This document shows, piece by piece, positions 42,059-50,166 of a DNA stretch of 64,000 bases. This DNA is from DASUPK01 sp963747425 (lineage in GTDB: Bacteria; Actinomycetota; Thermoleophilia; Solirubrobacterales; 70-9). Within the stretch, counting starts at the first letter, position 1. Every line of letters begins with the position of its first letter. The position numbers were made by a program, and so were the translations under genes. The stretch is taken from the NCBI GenBank assembly GCA_963747425.1, contig CAVVFJ010000012.1, positions 186,001 to 250,000 on the forward strand, in the 5' to 3' direction. The notes beneath the pieces are model-generated. The model saw only the letters and a program-made list of their open reading frames with translations, made no database searches and had not been told where the DNA came from.

Positions 42059-42290
42059 AGGCCGGCGAGAGGTCTATCCCTCCCGCAAGTCGCGTCCCAA
42101 GCGAAAGGCGCCGGACTTCGGCCCCGGCCTCAACGTCAGCGTGCCGATCTCCTTCGGCCTGCCCCTCGTCGTGGTCGGCATCGCACTGATCGCCGCGGCC
42201 ATCAATGCGGGCGGCCTGGTGTTCTGGATCACGGGCATCGTCGCCCTGGCGGGCGGCGTGCTCCTCTTCGCGACCGGGAAGCGCCTCTAG
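42042..42290 (+). CDS. Small membrane protein with basic N terminus
   Basis: 82 residues. A basic, Pro-rich N-terminal 35 residues (EVYPSRKSRPKRKAPD) is followed by two membrane helices (PISFGLPLVVVGIALIAAAI and LVFWITGIVALAGGVLLFAT) and a short basic end. It starts at GTG 42042 inside the GT4 gene (17-bp overlap), so it is coupled to it and may anchor or assist glycan export. I recognise no family. Confidence 0.6.
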   Translation: MTRLPEGRREVYPSRKSRPKRKAPDFGPGLNVSVPISFGLPLVVVGIALIAAAINAGGLVFWITGIVALAGGVLLFATGKRL

Positions 42291-43763
42291 CTACTTCTTG
42301 TGCTTCTTGTGCTTCTTGTGGTGCTTCTTCTTCTTGCAGGAGCGCTTCTTCTTGTGCTTCTTGTGCTTCTTCTTGGACTCGGCGGCGCGGTGCTTCTTCT
42401 TGTGCTTCTTCTTGGCCTTGTGCTTCTTGCACTTGGTCGCGTTCGCGCCGCTGGTGGCCCCGCAGCCGTCCACGGTCGCGGGGGAGTCCACTGACGTGGT
42501 GGCCCCGTTGTAGCCGGTGAAATCGGCGTGGAAGACCGGTGGCGGCGGAGTGCACAGATCCCGCGCGGTCCCGAGCAGCCCCGGTGGGTTCGTGAAGGTG
42601 AGCTGGAAGCGCGAGATCGGGATGTCCGGCAACCCCGGCGGCACGTCGCCGAAGGTCACTGTGTTGCCGGCGCTGATGTCGACGCTTCCCTGCAGGAGCA
42701 GGTGGAGCTGGCCCTTCAGGTCGAGGCCGAGGTTGGGAATCGGGCCGCTGCCGGTGACCAGCTCCACGTTGCCGACGAGCGGCTGGCTGAGCAGCGGCGA
42801 GGCGGCGGTCGCCAAGCCGACGACCGTGTTGGCCGGACAGGCTCCGGCCTTGAAGCTGGCCTGATCGCAGGCGCCGCCGAAGAAGATCGTCGCGTTCGGG
42901 TTGAGATCGCTCGGGACCTTGACCACGGCCTTGAGCAGGCCGGCCTCGTCCGTGTCCTGGAGGATCGAGGTGCTGGCGTTCGTCGCGACGCCGTTCGCCG
43001 TCTGCCCGGGCCCGCCGACCTCCGCGGTGAACGCCGGCGAGAAGTCGAGCGCGCCGCAGTTCGTCGTGGTGAAGCTGGCGTGCCCGCTGGCGGATGTGCC
43101 CGTGTAAGGAGTCGCCGAGAAGCTGGTCGTGTGGCTGCCACACGAGGTCGGGTTGCGCATGAACGACTTGCCGGTTCCCGGAGCCTTCCCGAAGAGGGTG
43201 ATGTCCTGCGAATGGATGGTCGTGTTGAGCCCCGAGGTCTTGTTGGGGATGTTCTTGATCACCGTGTTGAGCCCGAAGTCACTCCTCAGCTGGACGCCCG
43301 ACTGGAGGATCACGGGCGGAAGAACGTTTCCAACTAGACCGCCGAGGTTCAGCGGACGGAGGACGATTCCGAAGCGCGCGGGCTCGCCGGGCTGCGGCGT
43401 GAGGTTGTAGAGGTCTCCGTGGACGTCCAGGGTGATCAGGGACGCAACGGTGGCGTTCGCGGTCACGCTGCCGACCTTGGTGTTGGCGGGACAGCCGTCG
43501 GCGTTGAGCTGAGCGACCGTGCACAAGGGGGTGGCGTTCGGATCGCCGATCAGTCCCGGCGGCAGGCCCACGGTCAGGTTCTTGACCTGGCCTCCGCTGA
43601 AGCCCATGTGGATGTGGAAGTTGCTGTGGGCTCCCGCCTGGCTGCTTGCGGGAGCGGCGGACAGGCCGCTGAGGGACAACGCCTGGGCTGAGGCCGGTAC
43701 CGCGACGAGCAGCGCGGCAATAGCGATGAACATCCCGATCAGACGCCGTGGAGTGCGCTTCAT
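42291..43763 (-). CDS. Secreted beta-rich protein with Lys/His-rich C-terminal tail
   Basis: 490 residues. A clear signal peptide (MKRTPRRLIGMFIAIAALLV, ending ASAQA) indicates export. The body is Thr/Gly/Pro-rich and beta-structured, with repeated elements such as NLTVGLPPGLIGDPNATPLC and GCPANTKVGSVTANATVASL, which recur later as ACPANTVVGLATAASPLLSQ. Paired cysteines may stabilise the modules. The last about 70 residues are almost only Lys and His, written by a CTTCTTGTG-type low-complexity repeat on the opposite strand. The start ATG 43763 has a GGAGAGG site. It is convergent with the small membrane gene. Such tails could bind nucleic acid, polyphosphate, teichoic acid or metal; function unknown. 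Confidence 0.75.
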   Translation of the reverse strand: MKRTPRRLIGMFIAIAALLVAVPASAQALSLSGLSAAPASSQAGAHSNFHIHMGFSGGQVKNLTVGLPPGLIGDPNATPLCTVAQLNADGCPANTKVGSVTANATVASLITLDVHGDLYNLTPQPGEPARFGIVLRPLNLGGLVGNVLPPVILQSGVQLRSDFGLNTVIKNIPNKTSGLNTTIHSQDITLFGKAPGTGKSFMRNPTSCGSHTTSFSATPYTGTSASGHASFTTTNCGALDFSPAFTAEVGGPGQTANGVATNASTSILQDTDEAGLLKAVVKVPSDLNPNATIFFGGACDQASFKAGACPANTVVGLATAASPLLSQPLVGNVELVTGSGPIPNLGLDLKGQLHLLLQGSVDISAGNTVTFGDVPPGLPDIPISRFQLTFTNPPGLLGTARDLCTPPPPVFHADFTGYNGATTSVDSPATVDGCGATSGANATKCKKHKAKKKHKKKHRAAESKKKHKKHKKKRSCKKKKHHKKHKKHKK

Positions 43764-43848
43764 GCCTCTCCTATCTGTCCCCTCTGGCCTCATTGCCGAA
43801 AACATACCCCGGGCTCCGTGCCCAGAACTGAGTATATGCAGATCAGCG

Positions 43849-44505
43849 TTATTGGGGTGGCGGTTCGACCGGATCTGACCAGCGCAGGTTCTTTGGCTCT
43901 TCCCGCATCCGGATGACCTTGGCGGGGACGCCGCCGACGACCGCGTTGGCGGGCACGTCCCGGGTGACGACGGAGTTGGTGCCGACGATCGCGTTGTCGC
44001 CGACCCGGACGCCGCGCAGGCAGCAGGCGCCGTAGCCGACCCAGACGTTCGAGCCGATCACGCATTCCCGCGTGTAGATCCCCTGCTGGCGGATCGGGCG
44101 CTCGACCTCGACCACGCCGTGGTCGAAGTCGATGAACATCGCCCGGTCGGCGATCACGCACTGCTCTCCGACGCTCACCCGCCTGTACGAGGAGATCGTG
44201 CACTCCTGGCCGAAGACGGTCTTGGCGCCGATCTCGACGACACCCTCGTGGCTGCGGATCTTGGTCCCGTCGCCGATCCAGGAGAAGCGCCCGAATCGGA
44301 TCTCCGCCCCCTTCGCGATCTGGAGCTGGAGGTGCTTGCCGAAGAAGACCGGACCGTCCGTCTTCCAGCGCCAGCCGGCCGGCGTCAGGAACCGGCGCCA
44401 GAGATACCGCCACAGCAGGCGGCCGTAGCGCAGGTTGAGCATGCCGTTGCGGCGGTAGAAGCGGAGCGCGCGGAACACGGCGGCGATTCTAGGTTCCGCC
44501 CCCAT
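43849..44505 (-). CDS. Hexapeptide-repeat (LbH) acyltransferase
   Basis: 218 residues. A basic, amphipathic N-terminal part (VFRALRFYRRNGMLNLRYGR) is followed by a left-handed beta-helix (IAKGAEIRFGRFSWIGDGTK, VGEQCVIADRAMFIDFDHGV) and the closing coil VRVGDNAIVGTNSVVTRDVP with ANAVVGGVPAKVIRM. The likely catalytic His is in FDHGVVEV. This is the O-acetyl/acyltransferase type that modifies sugars or glycolipids. It lies 1.8 kb after the methyltransferase-GH57-GT4 unit; the mycobacterial methylglucose locus also contains a hexapeptide acyltransferase (Rv3034c). It is divergent from meaB by 17 bp. Confidence 0.8.
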   Translation of the reverse strand: MGAEPRIAAVFRALRFYRRNGMLNLRYGRLLWRYLWRRFLTPAGWRWKTDGPVFFGKHLQLQIAKGAEIRFGRFSWIGDGTKIRSHEGVVEIGAKTVFGQECTISSYRRVSVGEQCVIADRAMFIDFDHGVVEVERPIRQQGIYTRECVIGSNVWVGYGACCLRGVRVGDNAIVGTNSVVTRDVPANAVVGGVPAKVIRMREEPKNLRWSDPVEPPPQ

Positions 44506-44522
44506 ACCTAGACTGCGACGGG

Positions 44523-45476
44523 ATGGCTCAGAAGACCGAAGAGAGCTTGGCGGAGCGCCTCGTCGCGGGCGACAAGCGGGCGCTCGCGCGCGCGATCACG
44601 CTGATCGAGAACGACGACCCGGCCGGCTGGGAGCTGGTTCGCGAGGTCTTCCCGCGGACGGGCAAGGCCCGGATCGTCGGGCTGACCGGACCGCCCGGGG
44701 TGGGGAAGAGCACCCTGATCGGGGCCCTGACGGCCGAGATGCGGAAGGCCGACCGCCAGGTCGCCGTGCTCTCGATCGACCCCTCCAGTCCCTTCACCCG
44801 GGGCGCACTGCTCGGCGATCGCATCCGGCTCTCCGATCACTTCCTCGACGCCGGGGTCTTCATCCGCTCCATGGCGAGCCGAGGCGCGCTGGGCGGCCTC
44901 TCCGAGGCCACGCTCCAGGCGGCCCTGCTGATGGACGCCTCCGGCAAGGACGACGTCTTCATCGAGACGGTCGGGGTGGGACAGGCCGAGATCGACATCG
45001 TCGACCACGGCGACACCATCGTGCTGGTCCTGATGCCCGGATCCGGCGACTCGATCCAGGCCCTGAAGGCCGGGGTGATGGAGATCCCCGACGTGATCGT
45101 CGTGAACAAGGCCGACCACCCGATGACCGACACGATGATCCGCGAGATCCGCGGCGTCCTCTCGCTCGGCCCACCGACCTCCTGGCGGGTGCCGATCGTC
45201 CGCACGGAGGCGGCCAAGGGCGAGGGCGTGGCAGAGCTCGCCGAGAAGATCTCCGAGCATCGCGAGCACATCGAGGCCGAGGGGACGCTCGAGGAAAGGC
45301 GCGCCCGGAACCTCCGCAACGAGGTTCTGGAGCTGGCGGCATCCAGGATGCGGCGGCGCCTGGAGGAGGCCGTCGCGGACGATGCATCGGTCCGCGAGCT
45401 CCTCGACCGCGTCGTCAAGCGGGAGATAGATCCCGCCAGCGCCGCCAGGGACCTACTGGAGCGCGAGGATGGCTGA
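44523..45476 (+). CDS. meaB: Methylmalonyl-CoA mutase-associated GTPase MeaB
   Basis: 317-residue G3E-family GTPase that loads and protects adenosylcobalamin-dependent acyl-CoA mutases. Walker A GPPGVGKSTLIGALTAEMRK is near residue 57, switch regions SIDPSSPFTRGALLGDRIRL and FIETVGVGQAEIDIVDHGDT, and the base-recognition NKAD in VIVVNKADHPMTD. A C-terminal helical dimerisation arm closes the protein. Its mutase partners, the large and small subunits, lie 9 and 14 kb downstream. The stop overlaps the next gene by 8 bp. Confidence 0.93.
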   Translation: MAQKTEESLAERLVAGDKRALARAITLIENDDPAGWELVREVFPRTGKARIVGLTGPPGVGKSTLIGALTAEMRKADRQVAVLSIDPSSPFTRGALLGDRIRLSDHFLDAGVFIRSMASRGALGGLSEATLQAALLMDASGKDDVFIETVGVGQAEIDIVDHGDTIVLVLMPGSGDSIQALKAGVMEIPDVIVVNKADHPMTDTMIREIRGVLSLGPPTSWRVPIVRTEAAKGEGVAELAEKISEHREHIEAEGTLEERRARNLRNEVLELAASRMRRRLEEAVADDASVRELLDRVVKREIDPASAARDLLEREDG

Positions 45477-45879
45477 CAAGACGAAGACGAAGCCGACGCT
45501 GCCCACCCTCGAGGAGGCGCTCGCGTGGGACGGCATGCAGATCGACGGCCTGGAGAACAAGACCCTCGGCCGGATCGCCGGCATCCACGTCGACGCAAAT
45601 GACGGCGAGCCCCGCTGGGCCCTGATCCGGCTCGGCCCGCTGGCGGGCTGCACCGCGATCCCCTTCGAGCACGTCGCCGAGGGGGCCGGCCGCCTCTGGG
45701 CCGCCTACGAGCGCGACTGGACCCGCGAGGCTCCGCGCTTTCGCCCGAACGAGTCGCTCACGGCGCTACAGGAGCTCGAGCTCTGTGCCCACTGGGGCAT
45801 CCGCGAGGGGCAGGGGAGGGCGGCCGAGGTCGCCGAGCAGGACGCAGACGAGATCACCGCGGTCCCTGCTGCCGACTAA
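45469..45879 (+). CDS. PRC-barrel-like protein
   Basis: 136 residues. The central region KTLGRIAGIHVDANDGEPRW followed by ALIRLGPLAGCTAIPFEHVA is a PRC-barrel-like beta unit of the type attached to photosynthetic reaction centre subunits and RimM, and common as single domains in actinobacteria. The N terminus is basic (MADKTKTKPTLP); the C-terminal tail is acidic. It starts inside meaB (8-bp overlap), so it is co-translated with it, although no functional link is known. Its stop overlaps the convergent acyl-CoA dehydrogenase stop by 4 bp. Confidence 0.7.
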   Translation: MADKTKTKPTLPTLEEALAWDGMQIDGLENKTLGRIAGIHVDANDGEPRWALIRLGPLAGCTAIPFEHVAEGAGRLWAAYERDWTREAPRFRPNESLTALQELELCAHWGIREGQGRAAEVAEQDADEITAVPAAD

Positions 45880-47021
45880 ACCCCCAGCTGGCGCGCGATC
45901 ACCATCTGCTGCACCTCGTCGGTGCCCTCTCCGATGGTGAGGATCTTGGCGTCGCGGTAGAAGCGGCAGACCGGGTACTCCTCGATGTAGCCGTAGCCGC
46001 CGTGGATCTGGACGGCCTCCTCGGTCGCCCTGACCGCGAGCCGGCCCGTGATCAGCTTCGCCTGGGCCGCCGTCAGCGTGAACGCCTCGCCGCGGTCCTT
46101 GAGGATCGCCGCGCGGTAGACGAGCAGGCGTGCCGCCTCGATCTGGGCGGAGAGGTCGGCGATCTTCGCCTGGATCGCCTGGAACTTGCCGATCGGCTGG
46201 CCAAAGGCCTGGCGCTCCTTGGAGTATGAGATTGCCTCGTCGAGCGCGCCCTGCGCGAGCCCGACGCCCATCGCCGCCACGCCGATCCGCCCGCCGTCGA
46301 GGATCGCCAGGAACTGCTTGAAGCCGCTGCCCCGCGGTCCGAGGAGGTTGCCCTCGGGAACGTGACAGTCGTCGAAGGTCAGCGGGCGGGTGTCCGAGGC
46401 GTTCCAGCCCATCTTCCGGTATGGCTCGCCGGCCTCGAAGCCGGGGGTCCCGTTGGGGACGATGATGTTGGAGATCTCCTTGTTCCCGTTCTCCTGGCCG
46501 GTGACGGCGGTGATCGTCACGCAGCCGGAGATGTCGGTGCCGGAGTTGGTGATGAATTGCTTGGTGCCGTTCACCACCCACTCGCCGCCGTCCAGCTCCG
46601 CCCGGGTGTGGGTATTTCCGGCATCGGATCCGGCCTCGGGCTCGGTGAGCCCGAACGCCGCCAGCTTCTGGCCGCTGCAGAGCTGCGGCAGCCAGTCGTC
46701 CTTCTGCTCGTCGGTCCCCCAGAGGTAGATCGGCATCGTCCCCAGCGAGGTGTGGGCCGCCATCGTGATCGCCACCGAGGAATCGATCCTGGTCAGCTCT
46801 TCGACCGCAAGCGCGTAGGCGAGCGTGTCCGCCCCGCCGCCGCCGTACTCCTCGGGGAAGGGAATTCCCATCAGCCCGAGCCCGGCCATCTTCTCGACCA
46901 GCTCGTACGGGAAGGACTTGGTGCGGTCGAGCTCCTCCGCGACCGGCGCGACCTCGTTGCGCGCGAAGTCGCGGACGGTGTCGCGCAGCAGGCGCTGCTC
47001 GTCGGTCAGGTCGAAGTCCAC
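45876..47021 (-). CDS. Acyl-CoA dehydrogenase
   Basis: 381 residues from GTG 47021 (DFDLTDEQRLLRDTVRDFAR). FAD-dependent alpha,beta-dehydrogenation of acyl-CoA. The family signatures are present: AFGLTEPEAGSDAGNTHTRA (FAD/substrate) and VQIHGGYGYIEEYPVCRFYR followed by DAKILTIGEGTDEVQQMVIA. The catalytic Glu of short/medium-chain enzymes, in IGEGTDEVQ-type context, is retained. Chain-length preference cannot be read; the genes around (MeaB, mutase, ETF) suggest branched or short chains. Electrons would go to EtfBA at 61-62.6 kb. Confidence 0.92.
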   Translation of the reverse strand: MDFDLTDEQRLLRDTVRDFARNEVAPVAEELDRTKSFPYELVEKMAGLGLMGIPFPEEYGGGGADTLAYALAVEELTRIDSSVAITMAAHTSLGTMPIYLWGTDEQKDDWLPQLCSGQKLAAFGLTEPEAGSDAGNTHTRAELDGGEWVVNGTKQFITNSGTDISGCVTITAVTGQENGNKEISNIIVPNGTPGFEAGEPYRKMGWNASDTRPLTFDDCHVPEGNLLGPRGSGFKQFLAILDGGRIGVAAMGVGLAQGALDEAISYSKERQAFGQPIGKFQAIQAKIADLSAQIEAARLLVYRAAILKDRGEAFTLTAAQAKLITGRLAVRATEEAVQIHGGYGYIEEYPVCRFYRDAKILTIGEGTDEVQQMVIARQLGV

Positions 47022-47047
47022 GGCGCGGGGGAGTCTAGGAAGACCGG

Positions 47048-47527
47048 CTAGGCCGCGGCCGGCTGCCGGGGCGCCTTGGCCCCTGGTCCGTCGACCGCGC
47101 GCGTCTCGCGGACCGTCAGCGGCTTCCCGCACTTCGTGCAGATCCGGCGCTCATCGATCACGCCGCCGCATTCGCCCTTGTGGATCACCAGCACTGGGGG
47201 CCCGTCCGGCAGCGGCTCGTACTTGTCGCCCCAGAACATCAGCGCCGTCATCACCGGCCAGAGATCGAGCCCCTTCTCCGTCAGGAAGTACTCGTAGCGC
47301 TCGGGCCGCTCGCTGTACGGGCGCCGCTCGATGATGTCCTCGTCGACCATGCGCTGGAGGCGGGCCGTGAGGACGTTCCGGGCGACCCCGAGGGACCGCT
47401 GCATCTCGGAGAACTTCCGCCGGCCGTGGAAGATCTCCCGCACCACAAGCAGGGTCCAGCGCTCGCCGATCAGCTCGAGGCTGCGGGCGATGGAGCAGAT
47501 CTGTCCCTCGTATTCGTTGCCCAGCAC
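47048..47527 (-). CDS. HxlR-family transcriptional regulator with C-terminal zinc-ribbon-like tail
   Basis: 159 residues from the likely GTG at 47527 (VLGNEYEGQICSIARSLELI). The winged helix includes GERWTLLVVREIFHGRRKFS, EMQRSLGVARNVLTARLQRM and the wing RPERYEYFLTEKG. It is longer than most HxlR proteins: a C-terminal HKGECGGVIDERRICTKCGK carries three to four cysteines like a small zinc ribbon. Upstream, two dyads AGTTGC-N5-GCAACY fill the gap to the divergent 46-aa gene. It probably controls itself and the divergent thioesterase operon. Confidence 0.83.
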   Translation of the reverse strand: MLGNEYEGQICSIARSLELIGERWTLLVVREIFHGRRKFSEMQRSLGVARNVLTARLQRMVDEDIIERRPYSERPERYEYFLTEKGLDLWPVMTALMFWGDKYEPLPDGPPVLVIHKGECGGVIDERRICTKCGKPLTVRETRAVDGPGAKAPRQPAAA

Positions 47528-47548
47528 GACTGTGATGTTCGCACACTT

Positions 47549-47608
47549 AGTTGCATCACGCAACTCACGCTGGTAGGGTCGGCACCGTTGTAGTTGCGTG
47601 AAGCAACC
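47549..47608. promoter_or_regulatory. Paired HxlR operator dyads between divergent genes
   Basis: AGTTGC-ATCAC-GCAACT (47549-47565) and AGTTGC-GTGAA-GCAACC (47592-47608): two 17-bp palindromes with the same half-sites and spacer, centres 43 bp apart (about four helical turns). They lie between the HxlR-type gene (start 47527) and the small gene at 47633. This is a typical divergent operator for coordinate control. Confidence 0.65.
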
Positions 47609-47632
47609 AAGGAACCGAAAAGAGGCGCGGTC

Positions 47633-47773
47633 ATGAGAGCACTGCGATTTGAGTTCCATCCAGAGCAGATTCGAATCAGCTCCGAGGAGATCCTCGCCGA
47701 CCTCAGCTATCCGGTCCGCAGGGATCGCGACAACGGCGGGCGCAAGCGCGCCCGCCGCCGGGGGCGCCCGTGA
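47633..47773 (+). CDS. 46-residue basic small protein, operon leader of a thioesterase
   Basis: An ATG at 47633 opens a 46-codon frame whose TGA (47771-47773) overlaps the GTG start of the thioesterase gene (GTGA), indicating translational coupling. The product is MRALRFEFHPEQIRISSEEI..., ending in a strongly basic tail (RKRARRRGRP). The first 30 codons are noticeably lower in GC than the flanking genes. It is the first gene after the paired operators. No family is recognised; it could be a small regulatory or nucleic-acid-binding protein. Confidence 0.45.
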   Translation: MRALRFEFHPEQIRISSEEILADLSYPVRRDRDNGGRKRARRRGRP

Positions 47774-48279
47774 GCGTCGATGCGGCGCCAGAGACTCGCA
47801 GCCGGACGATCAGCTGGCAGGACCCGGTGGCGAGCGCCGCAGTCGGCGCGAGGATGGCCGGACTCGAGTACGTCCGCGCGATCCAGTCCGGGGAGATCCC
47901 GCCCCCGCCGATCGCAGTGGTGATGAACTTCTCGATCGCCGAGCTTGAGGAGGGCAGGGCCGTCTTCATCGGCCAGCCCGGTGAGGAGCACTACAACCCG
48001 ATCGGTGTCGTGCACGGCGGATACGCCTCGACGATCCTCGACTCGGCCCTCGGCTGTGCCGTGCACACGACATGTGCGGCCGGGGTGGGCTACACCAGCC
48101 AGACGCTCGAGGTGAAGTACCTGCGCCCGATCACCCGCGACACGGGTGCCGTCCGCTCCGAGGCCGACGTGATCCACAAGGGCCGGAAGACCGCCACCGC
48201 CGAGGCGAAGCTGACCTCCGTCGAGACGGGCAAGCTGCTCGCCACCGGAACCAGCACCTGCCTCCTGTTCGAGATCTAG
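47770..48279 (+). CDS. PaaI-family hotdog thioesterase
   Basis: 169 residues. Hotdog-fold acyl-CoA thioesterase of the PaaI/YdiI type: HYNPIGVVHGGYASTILDSA holds the catalytic-turn Asn/His-Gly-Gly motif, and GYTSQTLEVKYLRPITRDTG is the core strand. It hydrolyses acyl- or aryl-CoA. The GTG start overlaps the 46-aa gene. Control by the HxlR-type regulator through the paired dyads fits detoxification or aromatic catabolism roles of HxlR systems. Confidence 0.83.
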   Translation: MSVDAAPETRSRTISWQDPVASAAVGARMAGLEYVRAIQSGEIPPPPIAVVMNFSIAELEEGRAVFIGQPGEEHYNPIGVVHGGYASTILDSALGCAVHTTCAAGVGYTSQTLEVKYLRPITRDTGAVRSEADVIHKGRKTATAEAKLTSVETGKLLATGTSTCLLFEI

Positions 48280-48304
48280 GTTCCGCCGCGCCTACGATCG
48301 GGGA

Positions 48305-48730
48305 GTGAGCTCGAATGGCCGCGCCCCCACGATCCGCCTCGGCCGCATGGTCGAGGACGGTGTCGCGCCGAGCATCTTCGGCCTGATCGAGCGCGGCATC
48401 GCGCGCGAGCCCGAGCTGGCGGCGCAGATGCGCGGGCGCGTCGTCTTCCGCTTCGACGAGGACTTCTCGCCGCTGCGGGTCCACTTCAAGCCGCGCAGCG
48501 TCGTCGTCGAGGACGGCGACTCGCGCAAGCCCGACCTGGTGATCTCCGGGCGGCTGCCCGACATCGTCCACTTCGCCACCGTGCCGACCCTGCAGGGCCG
48601 ACTCCACGGCGTCCCGGATCCCCGCCGCCCCCGGGGGCGCAGGGCGCTCGGCCGGATCGCCAGCGGCCGCGTTCGGATCGAGGGCGACCGCGTGCTGGGC
48701 CGCCGGCTGCTGCGGCTGCTTGCCGTCTAG
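48305..48730 (+). CDS. SCP2 sterol-carrier-like protein
   Basis: 141 residues from GTG 48305. The middle, MRGRVVFRFDEDFSPLRVHF, followed by VVVEDGDSRKPDLVISGRLP and DIVHFATVPTLQGRL, matches the beta-sheet of the SCP2 lipid-binding fold. The C-terminal RIASGRVRIEGDRVLGRRLL is the usual last element of actinobacterial SCP2-like proteins. It would bind a hydrophobic ligand such as acyl-CoA. It follows the thioesterase by 25 bp and overlaps the convergent aminopeptidase stop by 4 bp. Confidence 0.65.
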   Translation: MSSNGRAPTIRLGRMVEDGVAPSIFGLIERGIAREPELAAQMRGRVVFRFDEDFSPLRVHFKPRSVVVEDGDSRKPDLVISGRLPDIVHFATVPTLQGRLHGVPDPRRPRGRRALGRIASGRVRIEGDRVLGRRLLRLLAV

Positions 48731-50166
48731 CTCGCGAGCGAGCGCGCCAGGTCGACGAGCAACCGCGTCCCGAACCCGCTCGGGCCCTTGCCCGTGTACT
48801 CCCGCCCGACGTCCCAGGCCGTCCCCGCGATGTCGAGGTGCACCCAGGGCTTTCCGTCGACGAACTCCTCCAGGAAGGAGCCGGCGTAGATCGTCGAGGC
48901 CTTGCGCTTCGACGAGGCGTTGGTGAGATCGGCGGCGGTCCCCTTGGTGAGCTCCTTGTACTCCGGGTGGAGGGGGAGCCGCCAGGCGAGCTCTCCGGTG
49001 CGGCCGGCGGCGCCCTCGACCTCGGCCGCGAAGTCGTCGTCGTTCGAGATCAGGCCGGCGTAGGTGGATCCGAGCGCGACGATCACCGCCCCGGTCAGCG
49101 TGGCCAGGTCGACGATCCGATCGGCGCCGAGCTCGACCGAGTAGGCGAGGGCGTCGGCGAGGATCAGGCGGCCCTCGGCGTCGGTGTTGTTGACCTCGAC
49201 GGTCTTGCCGTTCAGCTGGGTGATGATGTCGCCGGGCTTGACGGCGGTGCCGCTCGGCATGTTCTCCGTCGAGGGGATCACCGCGAGGATGTTGATCGGG
49301 ACCTCTAGCTTGGCGATGGCGGAGACGGCCTCGAGCACGGCTGCGGCGCCCGACATGTCCATCTTCATCTCGTGCATGCCGCCAGACGGCTTGATCGAGA
49401 TCCCGCCGGAGTCGAAGGTGACGCCCTTGCCGACCAGGCCGAGCGTCTCGCCGTCGCCGCCCGCCTGGTGGCGCAGCACGATCAGCTGGGGGTCCTCGGC
49501 GGTGCCCTGCGAGACGGCCACGAGCCCGCCCATCTTCTTGTCGGCGATCTCCTTGCGGCCGAGGACCTCGCAGGTGACGGACGAGTGCTCGTCGGCGATC
49601 GCCTTGGCACGGCCCGCCAGGTAGGAGGGGGTGACGACGTTCGAGGGCAGATCCTGGAGCTCGCGGGCGAAGTTCTCGGCCTCGGCGGAGACGCGGGCGG
49701 ACTCGACCGCCTCCGCGATCCCGCCGTCGCCGATCACGGAGAGCTGATCGAGGTCCTTGGCACCATCATCATCGTCGTCCTTCTTCGACTTGAAGCGGTC
49801 GAACCGGTAGGAGCCGAGAATCGCTCCCTCGACCGCGGCGGTCGCGAGCGCCTTTGGATCCCCCGAGTCCGGTCCGGCGATCGTCATGGAGGTCGCGTCC
49901 ACTGAGCCTGCCGTGCGGGCCGCGATCGCCCCCGCAACCCGTGCGCGCTCGGGCTCGAACTCGTCCCGGTCGCCCAGTCCGACGACGAGGGCGCGAGGGG
50001 GGGCCTCCGGATGGATCAGCGCCGTCTTGCGGTAGGCGCCCTTGACGTCGTCCGAGCCGGGCGCACCGGCAAGCGGCTCCGGCAGATCGTCACCGTCGAA
50101 GAGCAGCACCGCGAGGAGGTCGGAGTCGACCTCGGAGAGGGCCTTGTCGGTGACCTCGACTCGCAC
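48727..50166 (-). CDS. pepA: Leucyl aminopeptidase (M17)
   Basis: 479 residues, dizinc M17 peptidase that removes N-terminal residues from peptides. The family signature NTDAEGRLILADAL is intact, with metal-binding KGVTFDSGGISIKPSGGMHE and MKMDMSGAAAVLEA upstream. The N-terminal macro-like domain (LLFDGDDLPEPLAGAPGSDD) is typical and the length is standard. It has a long 5' gap of 253 bp that it shares with the divergent thiolase. Confidence 0.93.
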   Translation of the reverse strand: MRVEVTDKALSEVDSDLLAVLLFDGDDLPEPLAGAPGSDDVKGAYRKTALIHPEAPPRALVVGLGDRDEFEPERARVAGAIAARTAGSVDATSMTIAGPDSGDPKALATAAVEGAILGSYRFDRFKSKKDDDDDGAKDLDQLSVIGDGGIAEAVESARVSAEAENFARELQDLPSNVVTPSYLAGRAKAIADEHSSVTCEVLGRKEIADKKMGGLVAVSQGTAEDPQLIVLRHQAGGDGETLGLVGKGVTFDSGGISIKPSGGMHEMKMDMSGAAAVLEAVSAIAKLEVPINILAVIPSTENMPSGTAVKPGDIITQLNGKTVEVNNTDAEGRLILADALAYSVELGADRIVDLATLTGAVIVALGSTYAGLISNDDDFAAEVEGAAGRTGELAWRLPLHPEYKELTKGTAADLTNASSKRKASTIYAGSFLEEFVDGKPWVHLDIAGTAWDVGREYTGKGPSGFGTRLLVDLARSLAS

